Of a DNA stretch of 64,000 bases, positions 33,880 through 42,753 are shown in pieces (the stretch's first letter is position 1; every line of letters starts with the position of its first letter). The stretch is from the IMG/VR virus record IMGVR_UViG_3300013233_000151, positions 1 through 64,000 of that record. The stretch is one strand, 5' to 3'. The stretch is from a virus. The position numbers and the translations under genes are program-made. Under the pieces are notes generated by a model. It made no database searches. It saw nothing but the letters and a program-made list of their open reading frames with translations, and was not told the origin of the DNA.

Positions 33880-34677
33880 ATGACCACTACGGCAACCCAA
33901 CGGTTCGTCAACCTCGGCAAGTCCCGGACGCAGATCGTTGGACCGGAAGGAGAGCGCCTCATCGTGATGCCCTTCTCCGAGAGCTTGCACCCCTCGACTT
34001 TCAAGAAGGACGCGCTCTACGTGCTCGAAGGTGAGTTCTGGGGGAGGTACGTGTCCCAAGCGGGACCATTGTTTCCGTTTCCCATCCCCGCCGCCTTCGG
34101 GATCGAAGAGTTTCCGGCGCTTCGCGCGCGGCGCGAGGACGGCGTGCTGGTGGAGCTGGGTGGCGTTCCGCTGGTCTCTCAGGCTCCTGGCGTCGCTGTG
34201 GCGGCGCGCATGGGTGTCTATCGTATTGCGGCGGACGTACTGACGGCCGACGGCAAGATCAAGCGCACGTTGCCAAACGGCACGATCGAGTTGCTCGACG
34301 ACACGCCCGAGAACCGCACGCGGTTCGCCGACGCCGATCCGGTCAACGTCAAGAACCCGCAGATCAAGGACGGCATCGTCGCGTGGTTGGAGCGGATGCA
34401 CATCACGACGCTCGATGAGTTCATCGCACTGAACGACACGGTGATGCTCAAGATACCCGGCATCACTCCGCAGAGTCTTCCGCACATCCGCGAGAACATG
34501 AAGACGCTGTTCGCGGAGTCACCCAACGCGACCACGATCGACGACGTTCTGTCAGGCGACGAGTACGACTATGATCCTTCGTACGACGAGGACACTGACG
34601 AGGAGCGCGATCCTATCCCGTCGGTGTCGAAGACGTTGAAGCAGCGCGCACGCAAGGGCTCCGTCGCCAAGGACTAG
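33880..34677 (+). CDS. Unknown structural protein (265 aa)
   Basis: AAGGAG six bases before ATG 33880. The N-terminal half is beta-rich. Residues about 165-210 (VAWLERMHITTLDEFIALN...LKIPGITPQSLPHIRENM) look like a helix-hairpin-helix-type segment. The C-terminus is acidic, then basic. It heads the neck gene block, so a head or connector role is inferred only from place. Confidence 0.65.
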   Translation: MTTTATQRFVNLGKSRTQIVGPEGERLIVMPFSESLHPSTFKKDALYVLEGEFWGRYVSQAGPLFPFPIPAAFGIEEFPALRARREDGVLVELGGVPLVSQAPGVAVAARMGVYRIAADVLTADGKIKRTLPNGTIELLDDTPENRTRFADADPVNVKNPQIKDGIVAWLERMHITTLDEFIALNDTVMLKIPGITPQSLPHIRENMKTLFAESPNATTIDDVLSGDEYDYDPSYDEDTDEERDPIPSVSKTLKQRARKGSVAKD

Positions 34678-34681
34678 CTAG

Positions 34682-35461
34682 ATGCCGAATACTGCTCTGA
34701 CCGCCAAGAACATCAAGAAGCGGATCGAGATTCGTCTCGGTTCGTCGGGCGTGTTTATCGAGCTGGAAGACGACGACATCGACGAGGCGATCCGGGAGGC
34801 GATCGAGCTGTACAACCAGATCCGACCGGCCAAGCGCCGCGCGGGTGTGCAGGTCACGACGCAGCAGAACCGCTACGTGCTCGTGGACAGCGCGGGCGCG
34901 ACGAACTTCCCGGGAATCGCGGGCGTCGTGGATGTGCAGTTCATCACGCGCCGCACGCAGCCCGCGCAGGTCGATCCGTTCGACCCGTTTGACACCGCGC
35001 TCGCGGGCGTGACGTTAGGCAGCGGCTCGGGTGAGACATACGGCGAGATCGCGCAACGCCTCATGTACACTGAGGACGCGGCGCGCATCGTGGACTCGGA
35101 GCCGGATTGGGATGCACTTTGGGAAGGCCCGGAGCTGATTCTCTACCTGAGCATCCCGCGCTCGCACATCTTGGTCGGCATGGAGTACAGCGTCTACTAC
35201 GCGCCCGACAACAACAGCGACAACGGGATGCAACTCATCCCGAGCGGCGACGTGGAGATACTGCTGCGCTACATGACGGCGGTGTCGAAGGTGATCCTCG
35301 GCCGCATCCGCGTGAAGCACGGCGGCACCGTGAACCCCGAAGGCGGAGTGGACGAGATCGACGGCGCTGCACTCCTCCAGGAAGGCAGCGAGGACATCGG
35401 CTCAATCCGCGAAGAGATGGAGCGTCGTCGCGCGCCCTTGTCGCCCACGTCGCCCGAGTGA
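34682..35461 (+). CDS. Neck / head-tail adaptor protein
   Basis: 259 aa. The N-terminus (LTAKNIKKRIEIRLGSSGVFIELEDDDIDEAIREAIELYNQ) and the pattern of a helical start, a beta domain and a helical end resemble connector or neck proteins that bind beneath the portal in large myoviruses. Its position between the capsid and the HK97-gp10-like gene supports this. Confidence 0.65.
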   Translation: MPNTALTAKNIKKRIEIRLGSSGVFIELEDDDIDEAIREAIELYNQIRPAKRRAGVQVTTQQNRYVLVDSAGATNFPGIAGVVDVQFITRRTQPAQVDPFDPFDTALAGVTLGSGSGETYGEIAQRLMYTEDAARIVDSEPDWDALWEGPELILYLSIPRSHILVGMEYSVYYAPDNNSDNGMQLIPSGDVEILLRYMTAVSKVILGRIRVKHGGTVNPEGGVDEIDGAALLQEGSEDIGSIREEMERRRAPLSPTSPE

Positions 35462-35467
35462 TGGACC

Positions 35468-36055
35468 ATGCCGAAGCGCAAGCCCAAAGCCCCCAAGATT
35501 CCCGACGCGAAACTGCTGTTCAAGCGCGTCAAGGAGGTCATCACCGAGACTGTGGTGGATGAGCTGGAGCTGTGGGCTGAGGAGATCCGCGATGAGTTCG
35601 TGGGGCTGATCGAAAACCAAGCGTTCGCCTCCTTCCAGATCATCCTGTACCCGGAGAGCAACACGAACCTCTCCCCGCAGTGGCTCGCGCGCAAGGAGGC
35701 GGCGGACGCGGACGAGCGTACGATGATCGCCACCGGGCACTACACGCGCTCGATCAAGGTCTTCAAGAAGTACGACCGCAAGCAGAAGAAGTGGGTCATT
35801 CGCGTAGGCTTCCACCCACGCATTCAAGCGCGCGACCTCAAGAACCGCATCGTGTCAATCCTGCTCGACGACGTGGCGCTCGTGCAGGAGTTGGGCAGCA
35901 TCAAGGCGCATGTTCCGGCACGCCCGCACTGGCGGCCCCACCGTGACACTGTGAAGAAGGCAGCACCGGCGAAGCGCAAGGAGTTGGTCAGGACGACGTT
36001 GCGGGTAATCGAGCATGACCGCAGGCTCAAGAAGCTCGCCGTGGGGGTCCGATAG
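35468..36055 (+). CDS. HK97 gp10-like neck/tail-completion protein
   Basis: 195 aa. Basic N-terminus, then RSIKVFKK, a short beta meander, and a C-terminal DVALVQELGSIKAHVPARPH motif with Pro-Ala-Arg-Pro, the hallmark of HK97-gp10/neck type proteins that join head and tail. Its stop directly abuts the next ATG. Confidence 0.75.
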   Translation: MPKRKPKAPKIPDAKLLFKRVKEVITETVVDELELWAEEIRDEFVGLIENQAFASFQIILYPESNTNLSPQWLARKEAADADERTMIATGHYTRSIKVFKKYDRKQKKWVIRVGFHPRIQARDLKNRIVSILLDDVALVQELGSIKAHVPARPHWRPHRDTVKKAAPAKRKELVRTTLRVIEHDRRLKKLAVGVR

Positions 36056-36688
36056 ATGTCAAGCACAGTAAATGCTCCCTACCTGCCCCCGAAGTACACG
36101 CAGGGCACCGAGTTCCCGAAGGCGTTTGGGCGCGACCTACATACTCAGATCAGGCTCATTGAAGAGCGGTGGAAGCGGTACTTCCCTGAGATCGACTACT
36201 ACCCGCGCTTGCAGAATATTGGCATCGCAGACGCGACGCCCGACACACGCAACCCAGAGATCGCTGCACCTGTGTCGCCGACCGACCCGGCGGCAGGTGG
36301 CTTCGATCGCCTGTGGGGTGAGAGCGTCGATCGGCAGATGGCCGACGTGGACCAGTGGGACCAACCGCACCTCAGCGGCACCCTCGACGCGACGACGGAG
36401 GCGGAGGGTTTCCAGGCACCCGTCAAGATCCATGCGCAGATCAAGCGCGAGGTGGACAAGAAGCGCGCGTTGGAGCTGTACGGCTTCGACGACGTGCGCG
36501 ACATCATCGCCGTCATCCCTGCGAGCGTCCTCGATGCTTGCGGGTTCCGGGTCAAGGAAGGTGACAAGTTCATCTGGGACGGGCAGGAGTACGACGTGTA
36601 TCAGAACGCCGGGGGCGGCTGGTGGAAGAATTCGAATATCCGTCTGTTTCGTGTTCTCAACTGTGAGTCGAAGAGGCTGGGCTCGTGA
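36056..36688 (+). CDS. Neck / connector protein
   Basis: 210 aa. The C-terminal half (SVLDACGFRVKEGDKFIWDGQEYDVYQNAGGGWWKNSNIRLF) has the small beta-barrel look of head-tail stopper proteins. The first half is extended and probably wraps neighbours. It is coupled to the next gene (TGATG/GTGATG junction). Function is inferred from context. Confidence 0.6.
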   Translation: MSSTVNAPYLPPKYTQGTEFPKAFGRDLHTQIRLIEERWKRYFPEIDYYPRLQNIGIADATPDTRNPEIAAPVSPTDPAAGGFDRLWGESVDRQMADVDQWDQPHLSGTLDATTEAEGFQAPVKIHAQIKREVDKKRALELYGFDDVRDIIAVIPASVLDACGFRVKEGDKFIWDGQEYDVYQNAGGGWWKNSNIRLFRVLNCESKRLGS

Positions 36689-37128
36689 TGCAGACCGTCG
36701 CACGCATATTTCAGGGCAAGACCCTCAAGATCCATTCGATCGACCGAGTGGAGATCCTGCTCGAACTCGACTTCGATTTCCTCGCCCGCAAGATCTTCTC
36801 GTTGGAGTTGGAGTTCGACCCCGAGGATCTGGAAGAGGACGACTATGGCCGCGCGCAACACTGCCTCGTCGTATTGCTCGGCGGCAAGCGTGTCGTGGTC
36901 GAGCCCGAGATCTCGGTGCGTGAGCATTGGGGCCGCCGCACCGAGATCCCCTCGCGCGTGTACCTGACCGAGCGCGTGCACGGTCAGCCGATCGGCTACA
37001 CGGAAGGTGTGCCGGGACGTGCTGAGCCCGTGCTTGAAGTCGCTCCCTTCTACAACAGCCTGTTCCCCATGTTCGACGTGCAGGCCGTGAAGTCAGTGCT
37101 CAACGGAAGAGGTGGTCACCGTGGCTGA
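36685..37128 (+). CDS. Probable tail-completion or neck protein
   Basis: 147 aa from GTG 36685 or ATG 36688, overlapping the previous stop. Acidic N-terminal half (LELEFDPEDLEEDDYG), then a beta-rich half. The size and place, between stopper-like and tail proteins, fit a tail-completion role. No specific motif. Confidence 0.55.
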   Translation: MMQTVARIFQGKTLKIHSIDRVEILLELDFDFLARKIFSLELEFDPEDLEEDDYGRAQHCLVVLLGGKRVVVEPEISVREHWGRRTEIPSRVYLTERVHGQPIGYTEGVPGRAEPVLEVAPFYNSLFPMFDVQAVKSVLNGRGGHRG

Positions 37129-38788
37129 TCGACTTGGACATTCGTACGAGGATACGATCCGACAGCACGATGCGGCCTTCTTCTCGTTCTGGGATGCGCT
37201 GCATGTGGACTACGGAGCGCTCGGGCTCGGGATCGAAGACAACGTGAACTCTCCGTTTTCGGCGATCGACCGCAATGATTTTCCCATCCTCAAGGTGTTC
37301 GCAACGCCTCAGCGCGCTGTCGCGCGCGTGGTGGATGAGCTGGTGATGAGCGGATGGCTCGCAGGGGCGGATGCTACCGCACAGGCGGCGAACGCTGAGG
37401 TACTCCGCACAAAGGCGGGGGAAGATTTTGGTGTCCTGCCCCTGCCTCTTATCACGGTCACGCGAGAGGAGCCGGGACAGAACCCGCAAGACTCGGGCGT
37501 GCCGAAGGTGTTCCGAAAGCAGTGTTTCGACGAGACCAATCAGGCGTATCAGACGCAACGCTGGCCGGGCGCGTGGGAGATTAGCTACCGCGTGACCGTG
37601 TGGGGCATCAAGCGCGCCACGATGGCGTTCATCCGTGAGTGGGTGATGAGTCAGGTCGGCGTAGTGGGCGGCACCGAAGGTGAGCTGTTTCTTCCAGTCC
37701 GGCACGCAGACCCGTGGGGCATCATCAACCAAGCGATGAGCCTCGATACGATCACGGACCAGAGCCAGCTTGAAGGCAGCGATGACGCGCGGATGCTCCG
37801 TCAGGAGTATTCGTTCACGCTCAAGATGTGGCATTTCAAGAGGCCGGATCCTCCGGATGGCGTGGACCCCGGACAGCCCGGATACAGCGCGGGTCAGATC
37901 CAAACAGTTGATGGATTCAACTTGGAGGAGGTGGTGTTCATGCCGGGCGCTGCGCTTGGCATCGAGTTGGATCCCGGCGACTTCGCCACCGACCCGACGA
38001 CGATCGCGCCGAGTCCTCTCGGGCTCAATATGTTCTCGTTCTTCTTGAGCGACGCTCAGATCAAGACGCAATGGCCCAAGACGGGCAACGCGACGGTGCG
38101 TCGGGGAAGTAGGTCGCCGCTCGGTATTGCGCCGCATCCGACGCTGCGGATCGTCGTGAAGGACGTGACGGATGAGGTGCTGATCTCGAATCGCACCATC
38201 ACGCTCGACGCGGATAGCCTCGCCGTAATCACGACGGCATTCGACTATAAGTCCACAGGCTCGGTCGAGATGCTACTCGCGCAGAAGGCGGCGGGAGTCG
38301 GAAATTCGTTTACCAATACCTACCGGCAGGCGATGCCGCTCGCTGTCAACTGGACACACGGACAATTCTTTGCGCTCACGGATCAGTCGGTCTTCTCGAT
38401 GAGCGTGCTCGGCACCGGCACCGCGCAGCTCGAACAGGTGGACGTGTCGCAGATCAACATGCGCCACGTTCGCTCGCCCGCCGTCAAGACGCTGCCCGAT
38501 AGCGCGACGCCCGGGGGCGGTGTGACGGTCTACCAGTGGAATAGTCTCATGGCCGCGCGTACGCACCTCGCGGTCATTCAGTTTGGCACCCCGACGGGCT
38601 CTGGCACCATCGACGTGAACGGCGAGATCTACACCGTGAATCCTGCCGACCAGAGCGCGGGCTTCGTTGGCATTCTCGCTACGCCCTTCGGGGGCGGCTC
38701 CGTCACCGTCACGGTGGACGATGCTCTGAACCCCTTGCTCGTGTACGTGCAGGAGTACAAGGGCTTTTGGGACGGCACGGAGGTCTAG
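37121..38788 (+). CDS. Tail-terminator-like protein with C-terminal beta domains
   Basis: 555 aa from GTG 37121 (AGAGGTG upstream; GTG 37112 possible). The first 260 residues (ITVTREEPGQNPQDSG, WEISYRVTVWGIKRATMAFI) resemble tail terminator or completion proteins. The rest contains repeated beta segments, the last with SGTIDVNGEIYTVNPADQSAG, reminiscent of the module shared by other virion proteins. It is long for a terminator, so a fusion is likely. Coupled to both neighbours. Confidence 0.55.
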   Translation: MADRLGHSYEDTIRQHDAAFFSFWDALHVDYGALGLGIEDNVNSPFSAIDRNDFPILKVFATPQRAVARVVDELVMSGWLAGADATAQAANAEVLRTKAGEDFGVLPLPLITVTREEPGQNPQDSGVPKVFRKQCFDETNQAYQTQRWPGAWEISYRVTVWGIKRATMAFIREWVMSQVGVVGGTEGELFLPVRHADPWGIINQAMSLDTITDQSQLEGSDDARMLRQEYSFTLKMWHFKRPDPPDGVDPGQPGYSAGQIQTVDGFNLEEVVFMPGAALGIELDPGDFATDPTTIAPSPLGLNMFSFFLSDAQIKTQWPKTGNATVRRGSRSPLGIAPHPTLRIVVKDVTDEVLISNRTITLDADSLAVITTAFDYKSTGSVEMLLAQKAAGVGNSFTNTYRQAMPLAVNWTHGQFFALTDQSVFSMSVLGTGTAQLEQVDVSQINMRHVRSPAVKTLPDSATPGGGVTVYQWNSLMAARTHLAVIQFGTPTGSGTIDVNGEIYTVNPADQSAGFVGILATPFGGGSVTVTVDDALNPLLVYVQEYKGFWDGTEV

Positions 38789-39072
38789 TGGACGCCAAGC
38801 GGTGCATCTGCAAGGGGCAGGACTTCACGCGGCTCCTAGCGGCGTGGTACGGCCGCACCCGCTCTAGGATCGTTGACGGCGCGGAGGGCAAGGAGGCTCC
38901 GTCGTGGAGCTACCGAGATCTCCAGATGGCCGTGACGCTCATTCGCACGCTGTCGGAGTACCAGGGCCAGAAAGCCCCCTTCCTCGGCAAGTTCCAGCAC
39001 CTTGACCACCACCTCGCGGAGTGCCCGTGTTCGTTTCGGTACGTGGCTCCGAAAGCGGACGCGGAGGCTTGA
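38788..39072 (+). CDS. Small Cys-containing protein (94 aa)
   Basis: GTG 38788 shares a base with the TAG of the preceding gene. Two CxC pairs (CIC near the start, CPC near the end) with two His (LDHHLAEC) could form a zinc site. Mostly helical and basic. Function unknown. Confidence 0.6.
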   Translation: MDAKRCICKGQDFTRLLAAWYGRTRSRIVDGAEGKEAPSWSYRDLQMAVTLIRTLSEYQGQKAPFLGKFQHLDHHLAECPCSFRYVAPKADAEA

Positions 39073-39081
39073 CTCCCGCCT

Positions 39082-39112
39082 GTAGACATCCCCTACCCTC
39101 GCCACCTAGACT
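39082..39112 (+). promoter_or_regulatory. Promoter-like GTAGAC-N19-TAGACT
   Basis: GTAGAC 39082-39087, 19 bases, TAGACT 39107-39112. The ATG of the next gene begins only 6 bases after the -10 half, so the transcript would start at or near the start codon. Confidence 0.65.
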
Positions 39113-39118
39113 ACGACC

Positions 39119-39457
39119 ATGAACGACGGAGATTACGCCGAGCAAGGGGACGAGGTTCCCGAGCCCACCGAGAGCACACGTCCTTCGCGCCGTAAGGGCA
39201 AGAAGAGCGCGGTCTCGACCCCCCGGACTGCCGCGCGGCCTGCCCCTTCATCGAAGGGCGCTCTGCGCGTGCGACTCCTGCCGCTTCGCAACCGAAGTGG
39301 GACCCTCCTCTTCCTGCCCGTCCTCAACGATGACGGAACCAAGAAGTCGCTCAGGATGGGCGCGAACGCCACGGTAGAGGTAGCCGAAGATTGCCTCACC
39401 GACTACGCGCGTCGCCTACTCAGCCAGGGCCAGATCTCGATCGACCCGCATCGGTAA
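39119..39457 (+). CDS. Unknown protein before tail sheath (112 aa)
   Basis: ATG 39119 without a ribosome site, directly behind the promoter, so probably leaderless. The first 50 residues are disordered and basic. The rest is a small domain (LRVRLLPLRNRSGTLLFLPVLN) with a Gly/Ala beta pattern. Its link to the sheath gene 19 bases downstream suggests a tail role. Confidence 0.6.
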   Translation: MNDGDYAEQGDEVPEPTESTRPSRRKGKKSAVSTPRTAARPAPSSKGALRVRLLPLRNRSGTLLFLPVLNDDGTKKSLRMGANATVEVAEDCLTDYARRLLSQGQISIDPHR

Positions 39458-39475
39458 AGCACACGAGGACACGTC

Positions 39476-42088
39476 ATGGCACAGAGCCCCGGAATCATCA
39501 CCAACGAACTCACGTTCATCAAGACCAACCCCACACTGGGGGTTACGCTGCCGGTGATCGTCGGCGGAGCGACGAAAGGCCCGGTGGGCTCTCCGTTGCT
39601 TCTTCAAAACGAGACCGACCTGATCCGTGAGTTTGGGCAACCGTTCGCAAGCGACTTCGGTTTGCTATCGGCGATCGAGTATCTCAAGCAAGGCACGCAG
39701 ATGTTCTTTCTGCGCGTTGCTGACGGGACTGAATTGGCCGCGACCGTGGAGTCCACAGGACCCGAGGGCATCGCGGCTACTGGTTCGATCGCGCTTTCGG
39801 GTCAGCCGAACGACGCCGACAACGTGGTGATTTCTGACGGCGTGCTACCGGCGGTGACGTTCGAGTTCGATGTGGCAACGGCCGCGACGGGCGACATCAC
39901 GTTCTCGGGCCTGCCGGTCGCCACCGAGACGCTCACGATCGACGACGGCGTGAACCCAGCCGTCGTCTTCGAGTTCGACACTGCGAACGAAGCGGCCGGT
40001 ACGCTCGTCCTCGGAGGTCAGCCTTCCGACGCTGATACGTGGCGCATTTCGGACGGCACGAACATCGTGGACTTCGAGTTCGACAATAACAGCTCGGTGG
40101 TCGAAACCCAGACGCTCCGACAAGTCGTCATTGGCGCGACGCTCTCCGATACGCTCAACAACCTGCAAGCGGCCATCAATAACGCGGCTTTCACGTTCAA
40201 CATCACGGCCGACAACCCGACGCTCGGTACGACCGTTGCGATCACGAACGACAACGTGGGTGTGGCGGGCAACGTGGCGATCGTCGAGCAGGTCAACGTC
40301 TCGACTAACCTTAGCTCGACCGGCATGTTGGGCGGCGACGATCTCACGGCTGGCGGCGGCAACATCCCGGTCCGCATCGGTGTGGACGGCCAAGAGACCC
40401 GCGACTTTCTGATCGCTGCGATTCAAGGCGTAGCCTCCTTCGCGGTCACGGCCGTCGCTAATGGCGCGCTGGTTATTGACCTCACCAACGACGCTGCGGG
40501 TACGGCGGGCAACGTGGCGATCACGGGTACGCCCACGAACGTCGCCCACACTGGTATGGCGGGCGGCACGGACGCGGGCGTCGGCGTCGGTAACGTCGCG
40601 GTCGCCGTCGGTTCCACCACGGCGATCACGGTCGAGAACCTGCGCCAAGCCATCAACAACAACGCCTTCGCGGTCACGGCTGCTCCCGGAGCGGGCTCGA
40701 TCGTCTCGCTCTCGAACATCGTCGCCAACGGTGCGGTCGGGAACGTCACGATCACCGGCACCGATATCGCGGGCGTGCAGACGCTCGCTGGCATGGGCTC
40801 CGGCGTCGCCGCTGGGTCGCTGGTTGGCATGACCGTCACGGCCATCACGCCCGGCACATGGGGCAACTCGGTCTCGGTCGTGTTCCGGGCGACACAGATC
40901 TCGGGCGCGGCTGCGGGCGCGTTCGACATGGACGTGATCGCTCCTGTCGGGACCAGCGGCGCGTTCCAAGTCGTCGAGACGTTCTTCAACCTCTCGACCA
41001 CGAGCACAGACGCCAACTTCATCGAGACGCTGGTGAACACGGGCGTCGTCAACCAGTCGAACCCGAGCCGCTACGTCAACGTCACGGTTACGATTGACCA
41101 GACGCCGGTGGCGGGTACGCTCGCGCTCGGCACCACGCAGGCGGGCACAGACGGGATCAGTGCGCTCGACGACGCCGACTATATCGGCACCTCGACCGGC
41201 ACATCTGCGACGGGCCTCCAGTCGCTTCGCAACTCCGAGTCTGTTCAGTTCAATCTGCTGGCGATCCCGGGCATCACGACCAACGCCGTGATCCTGGAGG
41301 GCATCGACGTGTGCGAGACACGACAGGACGCGCTATACGTCGTCGATCCACCGCCGAATCTCACCGTTCAAGAAGTAGCCGACTGGCACAACGGCTTGTC
41401 AGTGCTGCCCAGCGCCCCGGTCGCTCAGCTCGACAGCTCATACGCGGTCATCTACTGGAGCCACCCTACGACGGCGAGCCAGTACCTCCAACAGAATGTC
41501 AAGCTGCCTCCCAGCGCCTTCGTGCTCGCTCAGTACGCGCTCGCGGACCGTCAGGTAGGTCACTCGTGGCGGGCAGTCGCGGGCGCGCAGCGCGGCAAGA
41601 TCGACGCCCTCACGGTTGAGTTTTCGCCTGATCTCACGCAGCGTAACCTGTTGCTCGGTGGCTCGAACGCCGTGAACCCGATCGTGGAGTTCAGTGGTGG
41701 ACAGGGCGTACAGATCTTCGGCAACGAGACACTCCAGAGGACGCCCGGCCCCACCGATGCCGTTCACATTCGTCGCGGTATGCTCGAACTCAAGCGGGCA
41801 TCCGTTGAGGTCACGCGCGACATTCAGTTCGAGCCCAACGATCCGCAGACGTGGAGGAACGTCGAGCAGAAGATTCAACCCCTGCTCGACTTTCTCGTAG
41901 GTGTGCGTGCGATCGAGCCCGGTGCGACGGTCGTGTCGAACGCCGACACGAACCCGCCTGAGGCGCAAGCGCAGAAGACCGTCAATGCTCGGATATTCAT
42001 CAAGCCCATCGGCGCGGCGGAAACGCTCGTTCTCGGCTTCGTGCTTGAGGCTATCGGCGCGGGATCTCTGTCCATTATCAACGCCTGA
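39476..42088 (+). CDS. Tail sheath protein with inserted beta modules
   Basis: 870 aa, GAGGA before ATG 39476. The N-terminus (GVTLPVIVGGATKGPVGSP, TDLIREFGQP, FFLRVADG) and the C-terminus (RRGMLELKRASVEVTRDIQF...TWRNVEQKIQPLLDFLVG) are typical of contractile tail sheaths. Between them, from about 98 to 460, lie several copies of a beta module (ALSGQPNDADNVVISDG, TFSGLPVATETLTIDDG, VLGGQPSDADTWRISDG and related), which would decorate the outer surface. Sheaths usually have 400-700 residues; these insertions explain the length. Confidence 0.9.
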   Translation: MAQSPGIITNELTFIKTNPTLGVTLPVIVGGATKGPVGSPLLLQNETDLIREFGQPFASDFGLLSAIEYLKQGTQMFFLRVADGTELAATVESTGPEGIAATGSIALSGQPNDADNVVISDGVLPAVTFEFDVATAATGDITFSGLPVATETLTIDDGVNPAVVFEFDTANEAAGTLVLGGQPSDADTWRISDGTNIVDFEFDNNSSVVETQTLRQVVIGATLSDTLNNLQAAINNAAFTFNITADNPTLGTTVAITNDNVGVAGNVAIVEQVNVSTNLSSTGMLGGDDLTAGGGNIPVRIGVDGQETRDFLIAAIQGVASFAVTAVANGALVIDLTNDAAGTAGNVAITGTPTNVAHTGMAGGTDAGVGVGNVAVAVGSTTAITVENLRQAINNNAFAVTAAPGAGSIVSLSNIVANGAVGNVTITGTDIAGVQTLAGMGSGVAAGSLVGMTVTAITPGTWGNSVSVVFRATQISGAAAGAFDMDVIAPVGTSGAFQVVETFFNLSTTSTDANFIETLVNTGVVNQSNPSRYVNVTVTIDQTPVAGTLALGTTQAGTDGISALDDADYIGTSTGTSATGLQSLRNSESVQFNLLAIPGITTNAVILEGIDVCETRQDALYVVDPPPNLTVQEVADWHNGLSVLPSAPVAQLDSSYAVIYWSHPTTASQYLQQNVKLPPSAFVLAQYALADRQVGHSWRAVAGAQRGKIDALTVEFSPDLTQRNLLLGGSNAVNPIVEFSGGQGVQIFGNETLQRTPGPTDAVHIRRGMLELKRASVEVTRDIQFEPNDPQTWRNVEQKIQPLLDFLVGVRAIEPGATVVSNADTNPPEAQAQKTVNARIFIKPIGAAETLVLGFVLEAIGAGSLSIINA

Positions 42089-42130
42089 TTCTCGAATCAA
42101 CCTACACCTCCTTGAGCCAGGAGATTTACC

Positions 42131-42670
42131 ATGCCCCTCGACACTCTGAATGCTGACCATATCGGTCAGGTCGGCGGCGGCTTCGAGCCGCAGCGGACTA
42201 ATAACATCCTCTTCACCGTCACGGGTCTGGCGGGTAACGACAACGATGTCATCACGTTGTCGTTCACTTCGGGTCCGCTACCGAAGATGAGCATCACTCC
42301 GATTGAGGTTCGCTACCTCAATCAGACGCGGAAGTTCGCCGGTACGGTGGTCTACGAGGATGTCCCGATGATCTTCAACGACTACGTGGATCAGGAGACG
42401 GCGACCGTCCTCGCCAACTGGTTCTACCTGGCGCACAACCCGCTCAGCGGCAAGACCGCCTTGGCGAGGGACTACAAGAAAAACGGTCGCCTGACCCTGT
42501 ACGGTCCTCAAGGTACGTTCGACCGCGAGTGGGAGATTCAGGGCGCGTGGATCAGCAACTACGACCCGGGCGACGCTGACATGGAAGGCGAAGACCGCGT
42601 GCGCATCACCGCGACCATCACGATCGACAAGGCCGTTTACATCCCGTCCAACCTGTCGGCGACGGGCTAG
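42131..42670 (+). CDS. Tail tube protein (T4 gp19-like)
   Basis: 179 aa, AGGAG before ATG 42131. Length, position after the sheath and the sequence (VYEDVPMIFNDYVDQETATVLANWF..., YGPQGTFDREWEIQGAWISN) fit a gp19/T4-like tube protomer that stacks in hexamers on the baseplate. A dyad hairpin follows the gene. Confidence 0.9.
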   Translation: MPLDTLNADHIGQVGGGFEPQRTNNILFTVTGLAGNDNDVITLSFTSGPLPKMSITPIEVRYLNQTRKFAGTVVYEDVPMIFNDYVDQETATVLANWFYLAHNPLSGKTALARDYKKNGRLTLYGPQGTFDREWEIQGAWISNYDPGDADMEGEDRVRITATITIDKAVYIPSNLSATG

Positions 42671-42689
42671 TGCCCCCTGACCGCAATCT

Positions 42690-42706
42690 CTGGACCCGGT
42701 GTCCAG
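42690..42706 (+). repeat. 17-bp dyad element, copy 5
   Basis: CTGGACCCGGTGTCCAG in the 83-base gap between the tube and chaperone genes. The arms extend to 10 bp (ATCTCTGGAC/GTCCAGAGAT). It is the only exact copy in an intergenic region. Confidence 0.8.
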
Positions 42707-42753
42707 AGATCCGATAACCTAACCATCCCTCCTGACACCGCAGGAGTTTCGAC

